The position numbers were made by a program, and so were the translations under genes. 64,000 nucleotides of DNA, from contig JADJSS010000047.1 in the NCBI GenBank assembly GCA_016711605.1, positions 51,887 to 115,886 on the forward strand. The letters run 5' to 3'. The DNA comes from Saprospirales bacterium. GTDB lineage: Bacteria > Bacteroidota > Bacteroidia > Chitinophagales > JADIYW01. This document shows positions 18,024-28,152 of this stretch, piece after piece (within the stretch, counting starts at the first letter, position 1; the number at the start of each line of letters is the position of its first letter). The notes beneath the pieces were generated by a model, which ran no database searches, had not been told where the DNA came from, and saw nothing but the letters and a program-made list of their open reading frames with translations.

Positions 18024-19637
18024 ATGAAGAAAATACTATTTATTCCAATCCTGTTTTTTTGCTTAAGCGCAATTGCACAACAACTCAATTTTCCGTTGAA
18101 TTATGAAATGCAAAATCGATTAGAAAGATATATTTCTACATCATCACATTTTATTACTGCTGCAAAGCCATATAATATGGCAGAAATTGTCGCTGCTGTT
18201 CCAGATTCTGCTTTGCAGGAATTAGGATTTGATACAGATTCTTCTAAAAATGGGTTTAAGTTTGGTTTGTTGAAAGGCGATATGTTAGCCATGTCAGCAA
18301 AAAATAAAAAATTCTATATTGCTGTCAATCCAATTATCGACGTACAATTTGGTTATGATATCAATGATAAAAAACTGAAATATTCTGCTGGTTACGGCGC
18401 ACGCATCGAAGCAAATCTTGGAAGAAAATTTTCGTTATCATTTACATATCAAGGTGTTTATGAAAATATGTATAATCAAGTGTCAGATTATGCACAACAA
18501 TATGGTGTTTTAACTGGTTACAGACGAGCGAATTTCAACCGAAATGCCATCACATCACAATTATTTTCTGGTTATATTTCCGTTTCGCCAAATAAACATT
18601 TTAATCTTCAGTTAGGGAATGATAAGCAATTTTGGGGCGAAGGTTATCGTTCTATGTTTTTAAGTGACAATGCTTCTAATTCACCATATTTAAAAATGAC
18701 AATGAATTTTTGGCGCATCAAATATCAATATTTATTCAACGTAATGAAATACGGTGATATTGCTGGCTTTAATGTAGATAATAATCCATCTAATTTTAAA
18801 ATAAAATATGGTTGCTATCATTTAGTTTCTGTTGATGTTGCCAAATGGATGCAGTTCACCTTTTTTGAAGGTGTAACCTGGTATCACGGCGATAATAACC
18901 GTACACGCGGTGTTGAATTTAGCTACTTAATTCCAGTTGCGTTTATTCGTCCAGTAGAATTTGCATTGGGCTCGCCAGATAACGTTGTATTAGGTTTGGC
19001 ATTTAAATTTAAACCAGCGCAAAAACAAAGCATTTATGCACAAATCATGTTAGATGATATGGATGTGGCTGCTGCTCGAAAAGGAAAAGGATTTTACAGA
19101 ACAAAAGTAGCAGCGCAATTTGGCTATAAAATTTTCGATATTTTCAAAGTAAAACATTTAGATATACAAGCTGAATTAAATATCGTTAGACCATATGTTT
19201 TCGCGCACAAAGCACCTCAACAAAGTTATACCAACTTCAATCAGGCATTGGCGCATCCATTAGGTGCTAACTTTATTGAGAGTCTAGTTTTTATCAATTA
19301 TTGGCACAAACACTGGACAGCAAGTGCAAAATTGCAATATGCAAAACAAGGTTTAGATGCACTTTACAAACATGATGGCAGCAATATTTTTGTTTCAGAT
19401 TATTTAATTGGACCAAATTTAAATTTGGCTTACGGCAATAAATTCTTACAAGGTATTAAAACAGATCTAATCAATTTTGAAGCACGTGGTGGTTATTTAA
19501 TTAATCCAAAAATTAATTTGTCAGCAGAAGTGGTGATGAATTACAGATACCAAAAGAATGAAATTTTTAAAACCAACAATTTCCTAATTGGCTTGAGTTT
19601 GCGCACCAATCTATTCAATCGTTATACAGACTTTTAA
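18024..19637 (+). CDS. Capsule assembly Wzi-like outer-membrane protein
   Basis: The 537-residue protein has a signal peptide (LFIPILFFCLSAIAQQ) and a large beta-barrel with the hallmark region LQLGNDKQFWGEGYRSMFLSD followed by SPYLKMTMNFWRIKY, as in Bacteroidota members of the Wzi/RemB family. These proteins are known for capsule surface anchoring in enterobacteria and for surface motility in flavobacteria. Here a cell-surface polysaccharide or outer-membrane role is inferred. The C-terminal strand ends in an aromatic residue as expected of outer-membrane barrels. A likely weak terminator overlaps the stop. Confidence 0.75.
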   Translation: MKKILFIPILFFCLSAIAQQLNFPLNYEMQNRLERYISTSSHFITAAKPYNMAEIVAAVPDSALQELGFDTDSSKNGFKFGLLKGDMLAMSAKNKKFYIAVNPIIDVQFGYDINDKKLKYSAGYGARIEANLGRKFSLSFTYQGVYENMYNQVSDYAQQYGVLTGYRRANFNRNAITSQLFSGYISVSPNKHFNLQLGNDKQFWGEGYRSMFLSDNASNSPYLKMTMNFWRIKYQYLFNVMKYGDIAGFNVDNNPSNFKIKYGCYHLVSVDVAKWMQFTFFEGVTWYHGDNNRTRGVEFSYLIPVAFIRPVEFALGSPDNVVLGLAFKFKPAQKQSIYAQIMLDDMDVAAARKGKGFYRTKVAAQFGYKIFDIFKVKHLDIQAELNIVRPYVFAHKAPQQSYTNFNQALAHPLGANFIESLVFINYWHKHWTASAKLQYAKQGLDALYKHDGSNIFVSDYLIGPNLNLAYGNKFLQGIKTDLINFEARGGYLINPKINLSAEVVMNYRYQKNEIFKTNNFLIGLSLRTNLFNRYTDF

Positions 19638-19666
19638 TATTTTTCAGTTGTGTAAAAATATTTTTT
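19636..19666 (+). terminator. AT-only hairpin and T-tract after the Wzi-like gene
   Basis: aatattttt (19636-19644) pairs with aaaaatatt (19654-19662) and is followed by a T-run. The stem has no G-C pairs, so the terminator would be weak. Confidence 0.4.
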
Positions 19667-19713
19667 CAAAAATTTATGGAATTTGACGTTTTCATGTATC
19701 TAAATAGATAGAC

Positions 19714-20822
19714 ATGGAAAATGAACTATTTTATGGAATTGCTTTGAGTTTGCTAAAAGGCATCGGCGACGCAAATGCAAAAACGATGATTAGCTATGCT
19801 GGTAGCTCAGAAAAATTATTTAAAACACCTATTTCTAAATTACAGAAAATAAATGGAATTGGTCCAAAAACAGCAGAATTATTTAAAGATACTTATGATG
19901 CATTAAAACGTGCAGAAAAGGAACTGAAATTTATCGAAAAAAATAAAATAGAAGTGTTGTTTTATTACGATAAACGCTATCCAAAACGCTTAAACAATTG
20001 CAGCGATTCGCCTTTGTTTCTATGTTGTAAAGGTGATTTTGATTTTAATAAAGAACGATTTGTAAATATTATTGGCACACGCAACGCGACAGAAAATGGC
20101 AAAGCAATTACCGAGAAATTAATCGAAGATTTTGCAGCTTACGATGTTAATATTGTAAGCGGTTTGGCCTATGGAATTGATATTTGCGCACATAAAGCAG
20201 CCTTAAATTTTGATATTCAAAACATAGCGGTTTTGGCGCATGGTTTAGATATGATTTATCCAAACGTACATAAAAATTACGCAGAAAAATTGCAAAAAAA
20301 TGGCGCAATTGTTACTGATTTTTTAAGCGAAACAAATCCGGATCGACAAAATTTTCCTAGTAGAAATCGAATTGTAGCAGGTATGACCGACGCAACAGTT
20401 GTGATTGAATCTGCAGCAAAGGTGGTGCACTCATCACCGCAGAAATTGCCAATTCGTATAATCGTGATGTATTCGCATTTCCTGGCAGAATTAACGATGA
20501 ATATTCTATTGGATGTTTAAATTTGGTGAAGAAAAATAAAGCAAATTTAGTTACAAGTGCGAAAGATATTATTGAATGCATGAATTGGGATTTGGATAAA
20601 AAATCAATTACATCACAAAAAAAACAAGCACAATTATTTATAGAATTAAATGAAAAAGAACAATTAATTTATGATGTTTTGAAACAAACCGAAAAAATGC
20701 ATATTGATGATGTTTGCCTAAATGTACCATTTACACAAAGTGCCATTTCTTCTATTTTACTACAATTGGAAATGAATGGAATTATAATATCGCTTCCAGG
20801 AAAAATGTATAGACTGAATTAA
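19714..20822 (+). CDS. dprA: DNA-processing protein DprA, frameshifted
   Basis: DprA (Smf) protects incoming single-stranded DNA and loads RecA during transformation. The N-terminus holds helix-hairpin-helix-like sequence (KINGIGPKTAELF), followed by the Rossmann core with GTRNATENGK, SGLAYGIDICAHKAAL and FPSRNRIVAGM. The first frame ends at 20520 after ESAAK. One A added to the A3 run at 20418-20420 restores GGALITAEIANSYNRDVFAFPGR and continues into the second frame (to 20822), which ends in a winged-helix domain (TQSAISSILLQLEMNG). It is therefore one full-length gene with a single-base shift, more likely a sequence error than a true pseudogene. Confidence 0.9.
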
Positions 20823-20965
20823 TTATTTTTTTAACCATTAGCAACTACACATAAATCGGTATTTTGTGTATTTCTACTTTAAATAGATAGCTTGTACAAA
20901 TAAATTAATCTGTAAAAAGGTGCGACATCAATATTCCACTTTAAATTTGCAATTCATTCTATTTT

Positions 20966-22255
20966 ATGCAAAAGAGAAATTATAAAAGAGTTGAAAAAAA
21001 TGCAGAAGGTAATTTTTCGTACAAAACCTTAGATATTGATTCGTATGATATTTTTGAAGATGAATTAGAAATCATCGTAACTGATATCAATAATATGAAT
21101 GAAATGGGTAAGATACTAGACTTGCTCGATTTTGTGCCTGACACCGACTATTTTTTCCATCAATGTAAAGATGTAATTTCTGTTCCTGAGAAACACATTA
21201 ACGACAAAGGACAAGGCAAATTTACGTTCCAAACCTACTTTCATAATTTTCCGCAATCAGCGTTGTCTATCAATAACAATGCGTTAGTAGTGGCAGTTTT
21301 GCATCCGCAAACATTAAATAAAGATGGTAAACGCGAGTTTAATGTCGTTGGTTATATTCACGTAAATCGTTTTGATGTGTATCATGATAATGAACGATTT
21401 GATGGTTATTATTACAACATGTTGCGTATTTCTGAACGCATCGAAAACAATAAAAAAATCTATCGCAGAAAAAAAATATTTACCTTGATGTTCAGCATTA
21501 TGCACAGCATTGTTGGCGTGGAAGAAAATATTGCGTTTACTTATGGCGCGATGGGAAAAGAAAACCAAGCCATTAACGAAGCGTTAGAGTTGAATACAAA
21601 ATTGTATGAAAAGCATTACGAAAAATGGGCATTCTCAAACAATACACAAATCAATAAAATATTTGGAAGTAAAGATGCATTTAAAAAGTGTGTTGATATT
21701 TCAAACGATAAAGAAAAGCTACGCGAATTTTATCATAAACTAAAAGAGCAAAAAGAGCATTATGCATTTTTTCATTTAAATACAGAAGAAGAATTTTTTG
21801 CTATGTTGGAAAAAGTTTTTCAATACTCAAAATCATCTAAAGTATTTATGATTCCTGATGAAAAAGGAAATATTGATGCGGCTTGTTTTGCTGTAAATTG
21901 GGGCGACTATTTCTCTTTTCAATTAGAAAATCCGCAAGGTTTATTTAAGGTAGTGGACAACATGAAGCTCACCAATAAAATTTTGTATCCAATCATGATA
22001 GTTGGGAAACCAGAAACTGCTGATACCTTGTTGCGAGGAATTGCTTCTCATTATAATAAAGAATACAAATGCAAAGTAACCAACCTAAACTCTTATAAAG
22101 GTGATATTTATAACAAAACAAAAAAGAGTTTGCTAAACGACGATTATTTGTTTTTAATTATTTGTAACGATGTAGAAAAACTAAACGCCATGAAAGAACG
22201 TTCTCGCGGTGTTGACGGCAACGTAAAATTATTTATCGATATTCCGTTGTTGTAA
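20966..22255 (+). CDS. Unrecognised 429-residue cytosolic protein
   Basis: I do not recognise a family. The protein is intact, has no signal peptide or membrane segment, and mixes charged and aromatic residues. It looks two-part: an N-terminal half with strand-rich segments (DELEIIVTDINN, ALVVAVLHPQTLN, EFNVVGYIHVNRFDVYHD) and a C-terminal half beginning near residue 260. The C-part, with AACFAVNWGDYFSF, KILYPIMIVGKPETADTLLR and DDYLFLIICNDVEKL, has the look of an acetyltransferase-like (GNAT) alpha/beta fold, but no acetyl-CoA loop is obvious. It stands alone between dprA and the convergent pdxA. Confidence 0.55.
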   Translation: MQKRNYKRVEKNAEGNFSYKTLDIDSYDIFEDELEIIVTDINNMNEMGKILDLLDFVPDTDYFFHQCKDVISVPEKHINDKGQGKFTFQTYFHNFPQSALSINNNALVVAVLHPQTLNKDGKREFNVVGYIHVNRFDVYHDNERFDGYYYNMLRISERIENNKKIYRRKKIFTLMFSIMHSIVGVEENIAFTYGAMGKENQAINEALELNTKLYEKHYEKWAFSNNTQINKIFGSKDAFKKCVDISNDKEKLREFYHKLKEQKEHYAFFHLNTEEEFFAMLEKVFQYSKSSKVFMIPDEKGNIDAACFAVNWGDYFSFQLENPQGLFKVVDNMKLTNKILYPIMIVGKPETADTLLRGIASHYNKEYKCKVTNLNSYKGDIYNKTKKSLLNDDYLFLIICNDVEKLNAMKERSRGVDGNVKLFIDIPLL

Positions 22256-22277
22256 GAACTTCGTAGTTGATGAGTTA

Positions 22278-23345
22278 CTAAATCCTTTCTTCGTGAAGCA
22301 CAGCACGTTTCACTAATGGATTCTCGCGCATTTCAAAGAAGCCGTTTCGATGATTGTAAATATCGATGGCTGTGTAAATGGCTTGTCTGAATGATGTTTC
22401 ATCTGCAATGCCTTTTCCAGCAATATCTTCTGCAGTTCCATGGTCTGGTGATGTTCGAATAATGTTTAAACCTGCTGTGAAATTAGTGCCGTCTTCACCA
22501 GCAATATATTTAAACGGAATTAATCCTTGATCATGATACATGGCTAAGATGCCATCAAATTTTTTGAAATTACAAGATGCAAATAAACCATCTGCTGGAT
22601 ATGGACCAAACGCCATGATTCCTTCTGCTTTTGCGTCTTTTACTGCAGGCAAAATAATATCAACTTCTTCTTTTCCAATTAAACCACCATCACCAGCATG
22701 TGGATTTAAACCTAAAACGGCTATGCGTGGTTTATCAATTCCAAAATCTTCTTTCAAAGACGTGTTCATGATTTGCAATTTGCGAATGATTTTATCTTTT
22801 GTAATTTTTGATGCAACATCTTTAATTGCGCTGTGGTTGGTAACCAAGCCAACGCGAAGGTCTTCGCCAACCATAAACATCAGATTGTCTTTTGCACCAA
22901 AATAATTCATTAAATATTCGGTATGTCCAGCATAAGGAAACTTATCAGAATGCATTACATTTTTATTGATTGGTGCTGTAACCAACACATCAATAAATTT
23001 ATTTTTTAAGGCATCACATGCAGCTTCTAATGATTTTAGCGCATAATTTCCAGTAATTTCAGAAGGTACGCCTGCTGTAATCGCAAATTCTTCTTCCCAA
23101 ACCGGAATTACATTTAAGCTATTATGACTAATGTTATTGTAACCTTTGATACTTGAAAATTGAAATTTATCGATATTCAGTGCTTTTTTATAATATGACA
23201 AAACACGTGGATTACCGTATAAAATAGGTGTGAAATGCTTATAAATTGTATCGTCTAAAAAGGTTTTAATGATAATTTCGGGACCAATTCCTGCTACATC
23301 ACCAAGCGTAATTCCAACTTTAATTTTCTGTTTTTGTACTGACAT
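22278..23345 (-). CDS. pdxA: 4-hydroxythreonine-4-phosphate dehydrogenase
   Basis: PdxA oxidises 4-phosphohydroxy-L-threonine in the DXP-dependent route to pyridoxal 5'-phosphate. The 355-residue protein has the opening KVGITLGDVAGIGPEI, the metal and substrate motifs AGHTEYL, MYHDQGLIPFK and TSPDHGTAEDIAGKG, and normal length. I chose the ATG at 23345 (MSVQKQKIKVG); upstream in-frame codons lie within pepA and give no conserved sequence. The start overlaps the end of pepA by 26 bases, implying translational coupling. Confidence 0.93.
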   Translation of the reverse strand: MSVQKQKIKVGITLGDVAGIGPEIIIKTFLDDTIYKHFTPILYGNPRVLSYYKKALNIDKFQFSSIKGYNNISHNSLNVIPVWEEEFAITAGVPSEITGNYALKSLEAACDALKNKFIDVLVTAPINKNVMHSDKFPYAGHTEYLMNYFGAKDNLMFMVGEDLRVGLVTNHSAIKDVASKITKDKIIRKLQIMNTSLKEDFGIDKPRIAVLGLNPHAGDGGLIGKEEVDIILPAVKDAKAEGIMAFGPYPADGLFASCNFKKFDGILAMYHDQGLIPFKYIAGEDGTNFTAGLNIIRTSPDHGTAEDIAGKGIADETSFRQAIYTAIDIYNHRNGFFEMRENPLVKRAVLHEERI

Positions 23346-24771
23346 CTTTGCACTGATTTTGTACAAATTTAAACAATAATCTGACACCATACGCTGTTGA
23401 CCACTTTCCACGGTAATTATAATTAGAAGAAACGTATGCTGGACCAGCAATATCGAAGTGCATCCATGGATAATCAATAAAGTGTTCGAGGAATTTTCCA
23501 GCCGTAATTGCACCAGCATCCATTGGTCCTAAATTTTTTAAATCGGCAATGTCGCTTTTCATATAATCGCCATATTCGTCCCAAAGAGGAAACTCAATAA
23601 TGCGTTCACCAGTGCTGTTGGCAGCTTTTTTAATTTTCTTCTTGATAGTTTTTTCGGCTGTTCCCATTACTACACTTGCTTCTTTGCCTATGGCACGCAA
23701 AGCAGAACCAGTTAAGGTAGCAAAATCTAAAACCAATTCTGGATTGTAGCGTTTTGCATAATGCAAAGCATCTGCTAAAATCAATCTACCTTCTGCATCG
23801 GTATCTAAAACTTCAACTGTGGTGCCATTATACATAGTTATTACATCACCAGGACAAATTGCTTCGTAGCCAGGACGATTTTCTACTGCTGGAATTAATC
23901 CGATTACATGATATGGCAATTTTGCTTTTGCAATGGCATACATAGCACCAACCACAGCTGCCGAGCCAGCCATATCTGATTTCATCATGTCCATGCTATT
24001 GCGTGTCGGTTTTAAGGAAAGACCACCAGTATCGAAAACAACGCCTTTTCCAACCAAAACTAAAGGTGCCTCATTTAATGCTTTTTTAGGTTTATATTCC
24101 AGGATATTAAATGTTGCTGGTGCTGAACTACCTAAATTTACGGCAATAACGCCACCCATTTGTTCTGCTTCAATTTCTTTTTGATCGAGAACGATAACTG
24201 AAAAACCTGCAGCTTCACCTATTTTTTGTATTTCTTTTGAATATTGTGCTGCAGTTAAAAATGAAACGGGTTCATTTACTAAATCTTTCGTAATTCTTAC
24301 ACTTTCGGTAATTAGATTTAGTTCGTTTACGCTTGCTTCATCTAGTAATAATGCATCGATGGATACTGTTAAACCATACGCTTTCGGTTTGGTTCTGTAC
24401 TTTAAAAATTCATATTCAGATAAATTAATTCCTAGTAAGATAGAAGCTAAATATTCTTTACTTAAATCTCCTAGAACTTCAACGCTTACTTCTGTTTCTT
24501 TATTTTCTTTTAAAGTCTTAAAGATAGAATTTCCGAGGATTCGAAATTTTTCATTAACACTGTCTTCCTTTTTAGTGACATCAATTTCAATAGGTATAAG
24601 AAAATAGTTTTTTTGCGTTTTATTGAATGAAATAATCTGCATTCCATCATTTAGCTTGTTTTGAATAGTCTTTTTTTCTTCAATATCAAAAAATGGCAAA
24701 ATATTCAAACTTGCTTTTGTGAATAATATAAGGATGGTTTTCTTTGGAGGTTTACTGGAAATCTGTAACAT
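23320..24771 (-). CDS. pepA: Leucyl aminopeptidase (M17 family)
   Basis: This is a cytosolic two-metal aminopeptidase releasing N-terminal residues from peptides. The C-terminal catalytic half has the metal and catalytic motifs VGKGVVFDTGG, KSDMAGSAAV and DTDAEGRL (family norm NTDAEGRL, here Asp in the first position). A typical M17 N-domain is present. The ATG at 24771 begins MLQISSKPPKK and I prefer it; an in-frame ATG at 24822 would add 17 unconvincing residues. It overlaps pdxA by 26 bases, so the two are probably one operon. Confidence 0.9.
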   Translation of the reverse strand: MLQISSKPPKKTILILFTKASLNILPFFDIEEKKTIQNKLNDGMQIISFNKTQKNYFLIPIEIDVTKKEDSVNEKFRILGNSIFKTLKENKETEVSVEVLGDLSKEYLASILLGINLSEYEFLKYRTKPKAYGLTVSIDALLLDEASVNELNLITESVRITKDLVNEPVSFLTAAQYSKEIQKIGEAAGFSVIVLDQKEIEAEQMGGVIAVNLGSSAPATFNILEYKPKKALNEAPLVLVGKGVVFDTGGLSLKPTRNSMDMMKSDMAGSAAVVGAMYAIAKAKLPYHVIGLIPAVENRPGYEAICPGDVITMYNGTTVEVLDTDAEGRLILADALHYAKRYNPELVLDFATLTGSALRAIGKEASVVMGTAEKTIKKKIKKAANSTGERIIEFPLWDEYGDYMKSDIADLKNLGPMDAGAITAGKFLEHFIDYPWMHFDIAGPAYVSSNYNYRGKWSTAYGVRLLFKFVQNQCKDVSTKTEN

Positions 24772-24878
24772 AATGTATCTTTTACTGTGTATCTTTAGGG
24801 TTTTATTGTTACTATAAACCAAATAAATGGCAATAAGTATGCAAATTTAAAAACAATGCCAAACTAAATTATATACAA

Positions 24879-25679
24879 ATGTCGAACTTTGTGACAGCCT
24901 TAAAATCGTACGGACAACATTTTTTAAATGATAAAATAGTATTACAGCAGATTTTAGATAGTATAAAATTTTATCACAACAATGAAAAAGTGATTGAAAT
25001 TGGACCAGGAATGGGTGCGTTGACTACTTATTTAATAAAAGATTTTCCAGAATTAACTTGTGTTGAAGTTGATAGACGTTGTGTTGAATATTTGAATACA
25101 AACTTCAAATCGCAACATGCAAACTTCAATATTATTGAAGCAGATTTTTTGAAATTAGACTTGAAAGAATTAATCAAAGAACCAACAGCTATTGTCGGCA
25201 ATTTTCCATATAATATTTCGTCGCAGATTGTTTTTAGCATTATTGATAATTATACGACGATTCCGTTTATGGTTGGTATGTTTCAGAAAGAAATGGGTCA
25301 CAGAATTGCATCCAAACATGGTTCTAAAGAATATGGTGTGATTAGTGTTTTGACTCAAATTTATTACGATGTGAAAGTAGAATTTGATATTTCACCGAGC
25401 AGTTTTTCGCCACCACCAAAAGTAATGAGCAGTGTGATTTCTTTAAAAAGAAAAGAAAATCTGGAAATTGACTTCGATGTGGATTTATTTAAAAAAATTG
25501 TGAAAGCAGGTTTCAATCAACGAAGAAAAATGCTGCGAAATGGTTTGAGTGGAATGTTGGATAAAGAATTTTTGCAACAAGATTTATTTTCAAAAAGAGC
25601 CGAGCAATTAAGTGTACAGGATTTTATAGATTTGACGAAAATGGCAAGTAACGAATTGAAAAATAATCACCAATTCTAA
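24879..25679 (+). CDS. rsmA: 16S rRNA dimethyladenosine transferase
   Basis: RsmA (KsgA) dimethylates two adjacent adenosines near the 3' end of 16S rRNA, a late step in small-subunit assembly. The 266-residue protein has the opening KSYGQHFLND, cofactor motif I VIEIGPGMGALT, the acidic VEVDRR, and the catalytic NFPYNISS (usual NLPYNI). Length is normal. The following dehydrogenase gene starts one base after its stop, so the two are transcribed together. Confidence 0.94.
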   Translation: MSNFVTALKSYGQHFLNDKIVLQQILDSIKFYHNNEKVIEIGPGMGALTTYLIKDFPELTCVEVDRRCVEYLNTNFKSQHANFNIIEADFLKLDLKELIKEPTAIVGNFPYNISSQIVFSIIDNYTTIPFMVGMFQKEMGHRIASKHGSKEYGVISVLTQIYYDVKVEFDISPSSFSPPPKVMSSVISLKRKENLEIDFDVDLFKKIVKAGFNQRRKMLRNGLSGMLDKEFLQQDLFSKRAEQLSVQDFIDLTKMASNELKNNHQF

Positions 25680-26618
25680 ATGAACAAACGCGTTTTAATT
25701 ACTGCTGATATTGATAATTATCTTCAACAAAGATTTGAAGCTTTAGGTTATTTGGTAGATGTGAAACCTGAAATTGAACGTGATGAACTGTTTGGAATTA
25801 TTGCTGAATATTCTATTTTAATCATTACAACTTATACAAAAATTGATGCTGAGTTAATTGATAAAGCTACGAATTTAAAAATCGTTGGTCGAGTTGGAAG
25901 TGGTATGGAAAACGTAGATGTTGAGTATTGTAAAACGAAAAATATTTCATGTGTCAATTCGCCTGAAGGCAACGGAAATGCAGTTGGCGAGCATTGTTTG
26001 GCGATGTTGCTGAATTTGCTAAACAACATTACAAAAGCAAACAATGAACTAAAACAAAATATATTTTTGCGTGAAGAAAATCGTGGCGAAGAATTGGATG
26101 GAAAAACAATTGGAATTATAGGTTATGGTTTTACAGGAAATGCTTTTGCCAAGAAATTACGTGGCTTTGATGTAGAAATTTTAGTGTACGATAAATATAA
26201 AATTCCAACCGATAGTTTTGTAAAAAATGTTACGTTACAAGAATTGCAAAAGCGATGCGATGTAATTAGTTTTCATGTTCCTTATAATACAGAAACGCAT
26301 TATTATTGTGACGAACAATTTATTTCTGATTGCAGTAAAAAGCCAATAATTATTAATACTTCGCGTGGAACTGTTGTTAATACGATTGATATAATTAATG
26401 CAATAGAAACTCAAAAAATAAACGGTTTTTGTGTAGATGTTTATGAAGATGAACCCATCACTAAAAATAAAATTCATTCAACTGAAACCTATCAAAAATT
26501 ATTTTCATTTAAAAATGTAATTGCCACACCACACATCGCTGGTTGGACAAAAGAATCGAAATACAAATTGGTGAAAATTTTGATGGATAAGATAGAAGAG
26601 TTGGTAAGTGTTCTTTAG
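25680..26618 (+). CDS. D-2-hydroxyacid dehydrogenase family protein
   Basis: The 312-residue NAD-dependent protein has the Rossmann motif GIIGYGFTGNAF, the arginine in NTSRGTVVNT, the glutamate in DVYEDEP and the catalytic histidine in TPHIAGWT, all in the expected order. It is closest in layout to 3-phosphoglycerate dehydrogenase-like enzymes, but lacks a C-terminal ACT domain, so serine biosynthesis is only one option among several 2-hydroxyacid substrates. The ATG directly follows the rsmA stop with no gap. Confidence 0.85.
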   Translation: MNKRVLITADIDNYLQQRFEALGYLVDVKPEIERDELFGIIAEYSILIITTYTKIDAELIDKATNLKIVGRVGSGMENVDVEYCKTKNISCVNSPEGNGNAVGEHCLAMLLNLLNNITKANNELKQNIFLREENRGEELDGKTIGIIGYGFTGNAFAKKLRGFDVEILVYDKYKIPTDSFVKNVTLQELQKRCDVISFHVPYNTETHYYCDEQFISDCSKKPIIINTSRGTVVNTIDIINAIETQKINGFCVDVYEDEPITKNKIHSTETYQKLFSFKNVIATPHIAGWTKESKYKLVKILMDKIEELVSVL

Positions 26619-26635
26619 TAATTGGATATTAACTA

Positions 26636-26687
26636 TTAGTAGTTTTCACTTGCAAAATGACTAATGACTATTGTCTAATGACTTCTT
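26636..26687 (+). repeat. Degenerate aatgacta repeat at the glycosyltransferase 3' end
   Basis: Copies of taatgact and tagt-type units fill the gap between convergent genes and provide the stop codon of the minus-strand gene. Confidence 0.45.
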
Positions 26688-28022
26688 TCTATTTAACCAC
26701 CAAACAATTCCAACACTTGCCAACAATATGTAAAAAGGAATACTAGGCAATCTATATCGTGCATAAGAGATGATACCGCTTATTAATGCAAAATAACCTG
26801 CAGAACCTAATAAAAACAGCATCATTAGCGTTTGTTTTGTTTTTATCATTTGCCAAATTCCGATACATGCGAAGAAATAAATAATAGCTAAAAATACTGC
26901 GACAAATAATCCTAATAAAATTTCAGCAACGGTTTTTTTGTGCAAAGAATTTTTTCATTAAAGTGAAAATTCCATTCGTGTATTTTTTCTTCTTCACTGA
27001 ATTTTTTCGATGGAATATGTAGCACTTCAGTCAGACTTTGTGTACCTAAACTCAAGTGAATTTTCACTGTTCCAATTAAATGTGTTTTTAAATAATCAGC
27101 AAAATTTGCTTTAATAATTTTGTTTGCTAATTCACCATCATACTTTTCTTTAACAAAAGGATTCGCATCCTTTTTCCAACCCATTTTTTCTAATTCTACC
27201 ACAAAACTTTGATTGATTTCTTCAATCGTTTTATGTTGTCGTTTGGCTTCGTAATAACTTGCATTCCAAAATAGCAAATTATAACCTTTGATGTTTGAAA
27301 GCGCAAAGTGTCCATATTCATTATAGTTTCGAGCACACCATGGTGCAATCGCTACAAAATAACCAAACAATAAAATGAAAGAAAAACGAACGCCTTTTTT
27401 CCAGGTTTTTAAATAATAAAGCAATGTAAATGCAAAAACACAAAAAATATAAAACTGCGAAATTGGTCGAACCAACGCACTGATTCCGTATAAAATTCCA
27501 GTGAACAATAAAAAATTTAAGTTGATTGGTTTTTATAGCTTTTATGAAAAAGAATAAAGCCAATAAAAAAATCGTAGTATAAATCGTTTCTGTTAATATG
27601 TAGTAAATAAAAATGATGTGATGCAAATCCATCGAAAATAAAACAGCTGCTATAAATCCAACTTTTTCTGAAAATAATTCTTTACCAATTTTATAAAGTA
27701 AAACAACAGAAATCAGGTTTAAAAAAATCTGAACTAATAGCACATGTGATACATAATTTCCTGAAATAAAATAAATGATAGAAATAAAAAATGGATAACC
27801 AGGTGTTCGGAAAGCATCACCACAAAATGTAAAATTATTTTTGATGCACAATGCCAAATTATGATAACCAAGTGAATCGAAAATTAAAATTTGTTTGGCA
27901 ATTACGGAATCTAACCAAGGCTGAAAACGAATAAACACTAACACGCGCACCAAAAAGGCAACGATTAGCAAATAAATCATTTTTTTATTTTGAAAGAAAG
28001 AAGATTTTTGAGCAACAGCCAT
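26661..28022 (-). CDS. GT-C (family 39-like) membrane glycosyltransferase, twice frameshifted
   Basis: Three overlapping frames together make one protein of about 450 residues. The first (27321-28022) begins with a membrane helix, a DSLGYHNLA loop and FRTPGYPFFISIIYF, typical of dolichyl-phosphomannose-type transferases that add sugars to lipid or protein in the periplasm. The second (26912-27508, starting FTGILYGISALVRPISQF) and third (26661-26945) continue the membrane helices and a lumenal segment. One base missing from the A run at 27510-27515 and one from the T run at 26950-26955 explain both breaks, restoring KFFLLFTGIL and NEKNSLHKKTVAEILL. The C-terminus (KSLDNSH) runs into a dispersed repeat. 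The sugar and acceptor are unknown. Confidence 0.7.
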
Positions 28023-28062
28023 AATTACAAAAGTAGCTTTTTAAGTTAAAAGGTAAAAATAA

Positions 28063-28093
28063 TTGCAATTTTTACAAAAAAAGATTAAATTTG
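28063..28093 (+). promoter_or_regulatory. greA promoter
   Basis: TTG (28063-28065), a 20-base spacer and TAAATTTG (28086-28093) fit the phylum promoter. The message should start near 28100, immediately before a strong hairpin. Confidence 0.65.
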
Positions 28094-28102
28094 CATAGTA
28101 AG

Positions 28103-28140
28103 CACGTCTCGACTGAGGCGTGTTTTATTTTTTTTTATTT
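28103..28140 (+). terminator. Terminator-like hairpin in the greA leader
   Basis: cacgtctc (28103-28110), loop gact, then gaggcgtg (28115-28122) form an 8-bp GC-containing stem. It is followed by an almost pure T-tract to 28140. It lies between the promoter and the ATG at 28153, where it could attenuate greA. Confidence 0.6.
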
Positions 28141-28152
28141 AAATAGAATAGC

